Origin: an uncultured Gammaproteobacteria bacterium
Lineage (GTDB): Bacteria > Pseudomonadota > Gammaproteobacteria > Pseudomonadales > Pseudohongiellaceae
DNA length: 5,184 nucleotides
Direction: 5' to 3'
NCBI GenBank assembly: GCA_903926285.1
Contig: CAIYIP010000512.1
Location: 1-5,184 of the forward strand
Shown here: piece after piece, positions 1 through 5,184 of the stretch
How positions within the stretch are numbered: the stretch's first letter is position 1
How the letters are laid out: every line of letters begins with the position of its first letter
Notes under the pieces: generated by a model
The model's input: only the letters and a program-made list of their open reading frames with translations
Database searches by the model: none
What the model was told of the DNA's origin: nothing
Position numbers and translations under genes: made by a program

Positions 1-1021
1 AGTTTTATCCAGCTTATACCCAGGCTTTAATCTCGCCTTGGAAGTCAGCTCAAATAACTCTTTACAGTCTTTAGAAGTTTTCCGAACTCCGCTTGAAAGC
101 GACCTTTTTACCTTAATAGAAAATGATCAATATGCTTATGAACATATAGCGAGAAAACCCGAAATCAGACACGTTTATAAAGAAGTAATAATTCATGATT
201 CATTATTTGTTGATGCCAAAAAAGGGGGGATACCAGCATCTCTCACTTTAGAATTGGCCGGGCTATATGGCGGAGTTATTGACTTTATTCTGGACACTAA
301 AAAGGGTGATAGTTTTAATATTATTTATGAAGAGAAATACCATGACGGAGAGTTCATTGAAGAAGGAAATATATTAGCCGCACAATTTATAAATCAGGGC
401 GACGTCTATACAGCTGTGAGATATGAAAATTTAAAGGGCGAGGCAAATTTCTATAATCCCGAAGGAGAAAGTATGCGCAAAGCATTTTTGCGCAACCCTG
501 TCGACTTCACCCGCATTAGTTCTGATTTCAATCTAGCCAGGCGACATCCGATCCTAAATACAATTCGCGCTCACAAGGGTACAGATTATGCCGCCCCAGC
601 AGGCACACCCGTGGTTGCAACAGCTGACGGAAAAGTTATTTTTTCTGGTCGCAAGGGCTCTTTTGGGAAATTATTAGTTATTACTCACGGAGAAAAATTC
701 GAAACGAAATATGCGCATTTAAAAGATTACGCGCGAGGCATAAAAGAAGGTGTACGAGTGCGGCAAGGACAGGTAATTGGTTACGTAGGATCAACCGGTG
801 GCGCTACGGGCCCTCATTTACATTATGAATTTTTAGTCGATGGGGCACATAGAAACTGGAGAACAGTGCTCGAACAATTGCCTCAAGCAGAGTCCATTTC
901 CAGAGCCGAAATATCTCGCTTTAAAGAAAAAGCAAATTTATTAATTTCGCAGCTGGCAGGTCACAACCCCACACCCACCCAATTAGCGCAGCAACATACC
1001 GTAATACCAAGGAATGACTGA
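1..1021 (+). CDS. M23 (LytM) family murein DD-endopeptidase, 5'-truncated by window edge
   Basis: Zinc metallopeptidase of the MepM type, expected to cut peptide cross-links of peptidoglycan in the periplasm. The frame is open to the left edge (first whole codon at base 2) and has no in-frame ATG near it. The TTG at 38 is not a credible start, because the 12 codons before it (VLSSLYPGFNLA) continue the family's N-terminal region. About 339 residues are visible; relatives have roughly 430-480, so the membrane anchor and OapA/LysM-like N-terminus probably lie outside the window. Counting from the TTG codon as residue 1, residues about 40-155 match the Csd3/MepM second domain (ending SMRKAFLRNPVDF), and about 160-285 are the LytM domain. 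Zinc and catalytic residues are present: H179 and D183 (HKGTD), H227 (YAHL), H260 and H262 (GPHLHYEF). A C-terminal tail of about 40 residues has no recognised motif. The stop codon overlaps the start of anmK. Confidence 0.93.
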   Translation, partial: VLSSLYPGFNLALEVSSNNSLQSLEVFRTPLESDLFTLIENDQYAYEHIARKPEIRHVYKEVIIHDSLFVDAKKGGIPASLTLELAGLYGGVIDFILDTKKGDSFNIIYEEKYHDGEFIEEGNILAAQFINQGDVYTAVRYENLKGEANFYNPEGESMRKAFLRNPVDFTRISSDFNLARRHPILNTIRAHKGTDYAAPAGTPVVATADGKVIFSGRKGSFGKLLVITHGEKFETKYAHLKDYARGIKEGVRVRQGQVIGYVGSTGGATGPHLHYEFLVDGAHRNWRTVLEQLPQAESISRAEISRFKEKANLLISQLAGHNPTPTQLAQQHTVIPRND

Positions 1022-2138
1022 AAATCTCTATATTGGACTGATGTCCGGTACAAGTATGGATGGGGTTGATTGTGCCCTAGTGCTGATCAATGACAATCAA
1101 ATACAAGTCATCGATTTTATTTGTAAAGAGCTCACTTCACGTATCAAAAAAAATCTCTTGGAAATCTCGTCAAACAAGATGATAGATCTTAGGAAGCTTG
1201 GTAGTTCCGATGTGGAAGTTGCACAGCTATTTTCCACTGCAGTTCTAGAGATATTAAAAAGAAATAGTCTTGATCCTGATGACGTGACAGCAATTGGTAG
1301 TCATGGGCAAACTATTTGGCATGAACCACCGCAATCCCCTACTGGCCATATTCCTTTCACCTTACAAATCGGTGATCCAAATACAATTGCCTTAAGTACT
1401 GGCATAGCGACTGTGGCTGATTTCAGGCGTAAAGACATGGCCGCAGGTGGACAAGGCGCACCAATTGTTCCTGCTTTTCATGCTGAAATTTTCAAAAGCT
1501 CTTCAATAGATCGATTTGTTCTCAACTTGGGAGGCATCGCGAATATTACATTTCTCCCAAAAAATCCAGGAAAGCCAATGGGACTTGATACTGGACCTGC
1601 AAGCGTCCTCATGGACGCATGGATTAGACAAAATCTCAATAAAGAACTTGATGAGGGCGGGGAATGGGCCAAGACTGGAAAAATTAATTCTCCTCTGCTG
1701 CACGAATTATTAGATGAAATTTATTTCGACCTTCCTGGCCCCAAAAGTACCGGCAGGGAACTCTTTAATATTTCATGGTTAACCGGCAAACTTGCCAAGC
1801 TGGAAATTGAAATAGCCAAAGAGGATGTGCAGGCGACTTTATTAGAGTTCAGCGTCGAAACCATAAAGCGTGAAATACTGAAAATTCGTGATTATGGCGA
1901 AATTATTGTTTGTGGTGGGGGGGTTCATAATAAAGCCTTCCTTAGTAGACTTAAAGAAAAGCTAGATCATTTCAGGTTCATTACTTCAGATGAGCTAGGA
2001 ATCAATCCTGACTGCGTTGAATCTGTAGCATTTGCCTGGTTTGCGAGTAAAACTTTAAAAAAACAGGCTATTGATTTCACTCCCTTTACTGGAGCACGCC
2101 ATCCTGTTATTGCTGGCGGAGTTTATTATCCAAATTAA
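1014..2138 (+). CDS. anmK: Anhydro-N-acetylmuramic acid kinase AnmK
   Basis: Cytoplasmic enzyme of murein recycling: it hydrolyses the 1,6-anhydro ring of anhMurNAc and phosphorylates it with ATP to MurNAc-6-phosphate. The protein has 374 residues, close to the usual 360-370. Family motifs run in order: GLMSGTSMDGVD (8-19, phosphate-binding loop), GSHGQTIWHEP (95-105), LQIGDPNTIA (117-126), VADFRRKDMAAGGQGAP (134-150), NLGGIANIT (171-179), LDTGPASVLMDAW (191-203), PGPKSTGREL (241-250), VCGGGVHNKAF (299-309) and ESVAFAWFA (336-344). D192 in DTGP should be the catalytic base by family knowledge. One small deviation is DTGPAS where DTGPGN is common. ATG 1014 is chosen because the N-terminus (MTENLYIGLMSGTS) aligns with the family; it overlaps the M23 stop by 8 bp. 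The only Shine-Dalgarno-like bases, AAGGA at 1009-1013, touch the ATG, so translation is probably coupled to the upstream gene. Likely co-transcribed with it. Confidence 0.97.
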   Translation: MTENLYIGLMSGTSMDGVDCALVLINDNQIQVIDFICKELTSRIKKNLLEISSNKMIDLRKLGSSDVEVAQLFSTAVLEILKRNSLDPDDVTAIGSHGQTIWHEPPQSPTGHIPFTLQIGDPNTIALSTGIATVADFRRKDMAAGGQGAPIVPAFHAEIFKSSSIDRFVLNLGGIANITFLPKNPGKPMGLDTGPASVLMDAWIRQNLNKELDEGGEWAKTGKINSPLLHELLDEIYFDLPGPKSTGRELFNISWLTGKLAKLEIEIAKEDVQATLLEFSVETIKREILKIRDYGEIIVCGGGVHNKAFLSRLKEKLDHFRFITSDELGINPDCVESVAFAWFASKTLKKQAIDFTPFTGARHPVIAGGVYYPN

Positions 2139-2179
2139 TATAGCTAGTTTTTTTACTCTTCCCTGGATTGATTTTTCTA

Positions 2180-2533
2180 TTAGATGGAAAATGACATGCC
2201 ACAACCACAAGTAGTCGAAGCCATGGGATTTTCAACAATAAATCGCGAGCCTTGCAAGCCTTCAACATAGTCGACTTGTGCTCCCAGAAGATATTGAATA
2301 CTGAGCGAATCTATCACCAGCCTCGCTCCATGATTCTCAATAACTGTATCATCCTCATTTAATACCTCATCGAATGAGAATCCATATTGGAATCCTGAGC
2401 AGCCACCCCCTGTAACATATACACGCAAATTCAAGCCTACTTTACCCTCTTCGCCCACTAAAGAATTAACTTTGCTGGCAGCCATGTCAGTCAGCACCAT
2501 TTTTGCCATATCATAAGTTTCTACTACGGTCAT
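2180..2533 (-). CDS. erpA: A-type iron-sulfur cluster carrier/insertion protein ErpA
   Basis: Small cytoplasmic A-type carrier that receives Fe-S clusters from the assembly machinery and passes them to apo-proteins; in E. coli the isoprenoid enzymes IspG/IspH are among its clients. The protein has 117 residues against 114 in E. coli. The three cluster-ligand cysteines are present: C45 in TGGGCSGFQYGF and C109/C111 in the C-terminal TCGCGMSFSI. The stretches VDYVEGLQGSRFIVENP and LRVYVTGGGCSGF fit ErpA better than IscA or SufA as I recall them. The ATG at 2533 is chosen: it puts 13 residues before LTDMAASKV, as in E. coli. The reading frame extends upstream to a TTG at 2578, but those 15 extra residues have no family counterpart. 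A weak GAGAG lies 9 nt before the ATG. The gene is convergent with anmK (41 bp between stops) and divergent from hemL. Confidence 0.95.
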   Translation of the reverse strand: MTVVETYDMAKMVLTDMAASKVNSLVGEEGKVGLNLRVYVTGGGCSGFQYGFSFDEVLNEDDTVIENHGARLVIDSLSIQYLLGAQVDYVEGLQGSRFIVENPMASTTCGCGMSFSI

Positions 2534-2630
2534 AATAGCGCGCTCTCGAGAGAAGTATTTGTAGCCAAGATAAACCAAATGAGGTCATTCTAACGTAAAC
2601 CAAGAAAATAATAGTGAATGTTCTCAATCT

Positions 2631-2644
2631 GATGTTTTAACATC
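2631..2644. repeat. Short inverted repeat GATGTT-TT-AACATC
   Basis: Perfect 6-bp arms around a 2-bp centre, near the middle of the erpA/hemL divergent region, about 98 bp from the erpA ATG and 113 bp from the hemL ATG. The symmetry would suit a dimeric regulator, but I do not recognise the motif as a known operator, and a repeat this short in AT-rich DNA can arise by chance. The repeat itself is seen directly; any regulatory role is inference. Confidence 0.4.
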
Positions 2645-2698
2645 CATTATTGATTACGCTATGCACAACTACTCTTAGTTAACCACTTTTTATAACTC

Positions 2699-2728
2699 TT
2701 ATTTAAATCTCGAAGCAATCCCTATAAA
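2699..2728 (+). promoter_or_regulatory. hemL: Possible weak sigma-70 promoter for hemL
   Basis: TATAAA at 2723-2728 matches five of six bases of the -10 consensus and lies 29 nt before the hemL ATG. The hexamer at the expected -35 position (TTATTT at 2699-2704, 18-bp spacer) is a poor match. AT-rich DNA produces such hits often, so this is only the best candidate by eye. Confidence 0.22.
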
Positions 2729-2757
2729 TATATAGCTATTCTCATTTCGGATAATTC

Positions 2758-4062
2758 ATGTCTCTTGTTAATCAGTATTTGCGCTCAAAAGAACTTTATA
2801 CAAAGGCTCTAACCTTAATCCCCGGGGGGGTAAATTCTCCTGTTAGAGCGTTCAAAGGGGTTGGAGGAACTCCTGTATTCATTAAAAGTGCAAATGGAGC
2901 TTATATTTCAGATGAAGATGGGAATAGCTATATCGATTACGTCGGCGCGTGGGGGCCAATGATTTTAGGCCATGCTCATCCCAAAATTAGTAGTGCGCTG
3001 AAAGCACAAATTGATTTAGGTATTGCATATGGCGCCCCAACTGCGCTGGAAGTTTCTCTCGCGGAAAAAATCTGTGCACTTATGCCCTCCATCGAGCTTG
3101 TACGTTTAGTCAACTCAGGCACGGAGGCCACAATGAGCGCAATTAGAGTTGCGAGAGGATTTACGGGAAGAGAGAAAGTCATCAAATTTGAAGGTGGTTA
3201 TCATGGCCATGTAGACTCGCTTTTAGTAAAGGCCGGGTCGGGGGCCTTAACGTTCGGCTTTCCCGACTCTGCAGGAATTCCTTCCGCTACTGCCGCCGAA
3301 ACTTTTGTTCTTCCTTACAATAACGAAATGGCTCTTTCACTTATGTTTGAAAAGTATGGACATGAAATTGCCTGTGTAATTGTTGAGCCTGTTGCTGGCA
3401 ATATGAATTGCGTCCCGCCTGTTGACGGATTTCTACAAAAGCTGAGACGTATAACCAGTCAATACGGCAGCCTGCTGATCTTCGACGAAGTCATGACGGG
3501 GTTCAGGGTGGCGCTGGGAGGGGCTCAAAGCGTTTACGATGTTAAGCCTGACCTTACAACGCTGGGCAAAGTCATTGGCGGCGGCTTACCGATAGGCGCA
3601 TTCGGTGGCCGCAAAGACATAATGTCCATGCTTGCTCCGATAGGGCCCGTATACCAAGCTGGAACGCTATCGGGCAACCCTTTGGCTGTAACAGCTGGCT
3701 TGGTAATGTTAGAAGAAATAAGTCAACCTGGATTTTACTCTCAACTGGCAAAGCAAACTCAAAAATTGCTTCTAGGCCTAAAGGCACGAGCGGATGCTGC
3801 GAGTATTCCATTTTCATACACCCAGGTCGGCGGCATGTTCGGGTGTTATTTCAATGATGAAAGAAATATTCAGTCTTATGAACAAGTGATGAAAACTGAT
3901 GTGGCAACCTTTCAGAAGTATTACCATTTAATGCTTGATCAAGGAGTGTACTTTGCTCCGTCCGCGTATGAAGCTGGCTTTATGTCTGCCGCTCATGGCG
4001 ATGGAGAAATCGAGAAAACATTAAATGCGGCAGAGTCTGCGTTTGCCCAATTACATTCATGA
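2758..4062 (+). CDS. hemL: Glutamate-1-semialdehyde 2,1-aminomutase HemL
   Basis: PLP-dependent cytoplasmic enzyme that converts glutamate-1-semialdehyde to 5-aminolevulinate, the second committed step of C5 tetrapyrrole (haem) synthesis after glutamyl-tRNA reductase HemA. The protein has 434 residues against 426 in E. coli and is similar throughout. Visible motifs: LIPGGVNSPVRAF (20-32), DYVGAWGPMILGH (60-72), NSGTEATMSAIRVARGFTGR (119-138), KFEGGYHGH (143-151), VEPVAGNMNCVPP (209-221), FDEVMTGFRVA (242-252, with D243 contacting the PLP ring nitrogen), LGKVIGGGLPIGAFGG (269-284, with K271 the expected Schiff-base lysine) and QAGTLSGNP (300-308). These separate it from ordinary class III aminotransferases. 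ATG 2758 places the conserved start correctly with a few extra residues; a weak GGA at 2749-2751 lies 6 nt upstream. It is divergent from erpA. No clear intrinsic terminator follows, so read-through into the next gene is possible. Confidence 0.98.
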   Translation: MSLVNQYLRSKELYTKALTLIPGGVNSPVRAFKGVGGTPVFIKSANGAYISDEDGNSYIDYVGAWGPMILGHAHPKISSALKAQIDLGIAYGAPTALEVSLAEKICALMPSIELVRLVNSGTEATMSAIRVARGFTGREKVIKFEGGYHGHVDSLLVKAGSGALTFGFPDSAGIPSATAAETFVLPYNNEMALSLMFEKYGHEIACVIVEPVAGNMNCVPPVDGFLQKLRRITSQYGSLLIFDEVMTGFRVALGGAQSVYDVKPDLTTLGKVIGGGLPIGAFGGRKDIMSMLAPIGPVYQAGTLSGNPLAVTAGLVMLEEISQPGFYSQLAKQTQKLLLGLKARADAASIPFSYTQVGGMFGCYFNDERNIQSYEQVMKTDVATFQKYYHLMLDQGVYFAPSAYEAGFMSAAHGDGEIEKTLNAAESAFAQLHS

Positions 4063-4073
4063 TTTTCAAATAA

Positions 4074-4103
4074 TTGGTCTATGCTTTTATTTCGCAAAAT
4101 AAT
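4074..4103 (+). promoter_or_regulatory. Possible weak promoter before the PfkB kinase gene
   Basis: In the 82-bp gap after hemL, TTGGTC (4074-4079) and AATAAT (4098-4103) are 18 bp apart. The -10 matches five of six consensus bases and the -35 only three of six. The gap is very AT-rich and also holds AT-only inverted repeats (4087-4102 and 4108-4122), so chance is a real alternative and transcription could instead come from hemL. Confidence 0.2.
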
Positions 4104-4135
4104 CTATTTAATTAAAAATTAATCATAATTCTTCC

Positions 4136-4140
4136 AGGGA
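4136..4140 (+). promoter_or_regulatory. Shine-Dalgarno AGGGA for the PfkB kinase gene
   Basis: AGGGA ends 4 nt before ATG 4145, a slightly tight spacing, and supports that start. It is one of the clearer ribosome binding sites in the window; anmK, erpA and hemL have weak or oddly placed ones. Confidence 0.6.
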
Positions 4141-4144
4141 AACT

Positions 4145-5155
4145 ATGAAGACGTATCATGTTTATGGGATAGGCAACGCTTTAGTTGATAAAGAATTCGA
4201 AGTCACTGATGATTTTTTTACACAGGAAAAAATTCAAAAAGGCGTAATGACTCTGGTTGACGGCGAATCGCAGAATGTATTGTTAAACCGGCTTTCGCAA
4301 CAATTTGGATTGCCGAAAATGGCAGGAGGAGGATCAGCCGCCAATACTGTATACGCTATTTCTCAATTTGGCGGCAATACTTTTTATAGCTGCAAAGTTG
4401 CCAGTGATGAATTAGGGGATTTCTACGTTGGCGAACTAGGTAATCTCAATATCCATACAAATTTAGTAGAAAATCGCGAGTATGGAATTACCGGGAAATG
4501 TATTGTTATGATCAGCCCTGATACAGAAAGAACAATGCTTACATATTTGGGAATTTCTGAAAAACTATCAATTGCAGATTTAAATTTTGAAGCACTCAAA
4601 GATTCAGAATATCTATATCTTGAAGGTTACTTGGTAACCTCGCAAACAGGACGTGAAGCATGCATTTCTGCAAGAAAAGTTGCAGAAGCAAATGGAGTTA
4701 AAACTGCTCTAACTCTTTCAGATGCTGCGATGGTGCAATTTTTTCGCGGCGGCTTAGAGGAGATGATTGGTGATGGGGTCGATATCCTTTTTGCAAATGA
4801 ATTAGAAGCAAACGCCTGGACTGGCAAGGAAACAATTGATCAATCCATAGAGGCCTTAAGGACTATTGCAAAAGTTATTGTTATCACCTTAGGCTCTAAA
4901 GGCGCGCTTATATACGACGGGGTAAAAAAAATCCATATTGATCCTGTTCCCGTAAAAGCTATCGACTCCAATGGCGCGGGTGATATGTTTGCCGGGGCAT
5001 TTCTTTACGCAATATCCCAAGGTAAAAGTGTAGAGTTCGCCGGGAATCTGGCTAGCATTGCGGCAGCTAGTACAGTGAGTACTTTTGGCCCTAGATTAAT
5101 GCCGTCAAGGCATAAAGAAATATTGAAAATTGCGAAAGAGAAATTGGGGGCATAA
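4145..5155 (+). CDS. PfkB-family nucleoside kinase, adenosine-kinase-like
   Basis: Ribokinase-fold kinase expected to phosphorylate the 5'-hydroxyl of a nucleoside or sugar with ATP, most likely adenosine or another purine nucleoside in salvage. The protein has 336 residues, a normal length. The N-terminal GIGNALVD (8-15) supplies the substrate-contacting N11 and D15. PfkB signature 1 is GGGSAANTVYAISQFGG (61-77). YLYLEGYLVTSQTGR (156-170) is typical of the bacterial adenosine-kinase-like group. NELE (218-221) is the NxxE magnesium/phosphate motif. Signature 2 is DSNGAGDMFAGAF (274-286), with G277-G279 forming the anion hole and D280 the catalytic base. DSN replaces the DTT of many sugar kinases and fits the DTN/DSN form I associate with the adenosine-kinase-like group. 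ATG 4145 follows an AGGGA site. The gene lies 82 bp after hemL on the same strand. Substrate is inferred from family resemblance; inosine, guanosine or a sugar remain possible. Confidence 0.88.
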   Translation: MKTYHVYGIGNALVDKEFEVTDDFFTQEKIQKGVMTLVDGESQNVLLNRLSQQFGLPKMAGGGSAANTVYAISQFGGNTFYSCKVASDELGDFYVGELGNLNIHTNLVENREYGITGKCIVMISPDTERTMLTYLGISEKLSIADLNFEALKDSEYLYLEGYLVTSQTGREACISARKVAEANGVKTALTLSDAAMVQFFRGGLEEMIGDGVDILFANELEANAWTGKETIDQSIEALRTIAKVIVITLGSKGALIYDGVKKIHIDPVPVKAIDSNGAGDMFAGAFLYAISQGKSVEFAGNLASIAAASTVSTFGPRLMPSRHKEILKIAKEKLGA

Positions 5156-5184
5156 TTTTTTGTCAAAAAAAACGGAAATATATA

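Larger units (their letters stand above)
2534..2757. promoter_or_regulatory. Divergent erpA/hemL intergenic region
   Basis: A 224-bp AT-rich stretch between two divergent start codons with no credible ORF, so both genes' promoters should lie here unless transcription comes from elsewhere. For erpA (minus strand) the best -10-like hexamer is TAGAAT (complement of 2587-2592), about 54 nt before the ATG, with no good -35. For hemL the best is TATAAA at 2723-2728, again with a poor -35. Two small inverted repeats are visible: GATGTT-TT-AACATC at 2631-2644 and AACTA-CTCT-TAGTT at 2667-2680. I looked for IscR type 2, FNR and Fur sites and found no full match. The function of the region is inferred from gene orientation; the exact sites are guesses. 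Confidence 0.5.

Noticed and set aside
38..40. TTG as the start codon of the M23 peptidase
   Set aside because: The frame is open to the window edge and the upstream codons continue the family's conserved region, so the gene begins outside the window.
218..229. Programmed -1 frameshift at A6G6 in the M23 gene
   Set aside because: The A-AAA-AAG heptamer is not in the required phase with the reading frame, and the frame continues through a conserved domain.
1478..1713. Small overlapping ORFs on both strands within anmK
   Set aside because: They lie wholly inside a strongly conserved gene, have no recognisable protein features and no ribosome binding sites.
2139..2179. Bidirectional terminator between the convergent anmK and erpA genes
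   Set aside because: There is a T7 run at 2148-2154, but only TAGCTAG before it and no GC-rich stem on either strand. Termination probably occurs by other means or within the opposing gene.
2534..2578. N-terminal extension of ErpA starting at a TTG at 2578
   Set aside because: The extra 15 residues have no counterpart in ErpA proteins, and the ATG at 2533 gives the normal length.
2596..2621. IscR type 2 site before erpA
   Set aside because: The CC and TA positions can be lined up, but the A, GG and final T positions fail, so the match is not better than chance.
2649..2663. FNR-like site TTGATTACGCTATG in the erpA/hemL region
   Set aside because: Only the left half-site TTGAT matches; the right half does not resemble ATCAA.
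3572..3817. 81-codon antisense ORF within hemL
   Set aside because: It is a shadow of the conserved hemL frame covering the PLP-lysine region and has no family resemblance.
5156..5172. Hairpin terminator after the PfkB kinase gene
   Set aside because: The T6-GTC-A8 arrangement is a homopolymer pairing without a GC stem, and the window ends too soon to judge.

Overview
The window looks like a piece of a gammaproteobacterial chromosome of fairly low GC (about 40% by eye). Every gene in it is recognisable. The block M23 endopeptidase - anmK - erpA is one I know from gammaproteobacteria (in Pseudomonas it lies next to tyrS), and the protein sequences are clearly of the proteobacterial type. I cannot name a genus. 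I see no mobile elements, CRISPR arrays, tRNA or rRNA genes, phage genes or signs of recent transfer.

Layout. From the left edge to 1021 (+) runs the 3' part of a periplasmic M23 (LytM) murein endopeptidase whose start lies outside the window. It overlaps by 8 bp anmK (1014-2138, +), the anhydro-MurNAc kinase of cell-wall recycling. After a 41-bp gap the convergent gene erpA (2180-2533, -) encodes an A-type iron-sulfur carrier. A 224-bp non-coding region (2534-2757) separates erpA from the divergent hemL (2758-4062, +), the glutamate-1-semialdehyde aminomutase of C5 tetrapyrrole synthesis. After 82 bp comes a complete PfkB-family, adenosine-kinase-like gene (4145-5155, +). The last 29 bases are AT-rich and non-coding.

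How the genes fit together. The first pair joins murein cleavage with reuse of a murein fragment, and the overlap suggests coupled translation. erpA and hemL share one upstream region and serve two metallo-cofactor routes, Fe-S clusters and haem/tetrapyrroles. The kinase probably acts in purine-nucleoside salvage and has no evident tie to hemL beyond position.

I did not find an undescribed system here; this is core housekeeping sequence. The points most worth a second look are the erpA/hemL divergent region with its small inverted repeat, the unproven substrate of the kinase, and minor sequence oddities in anmK.
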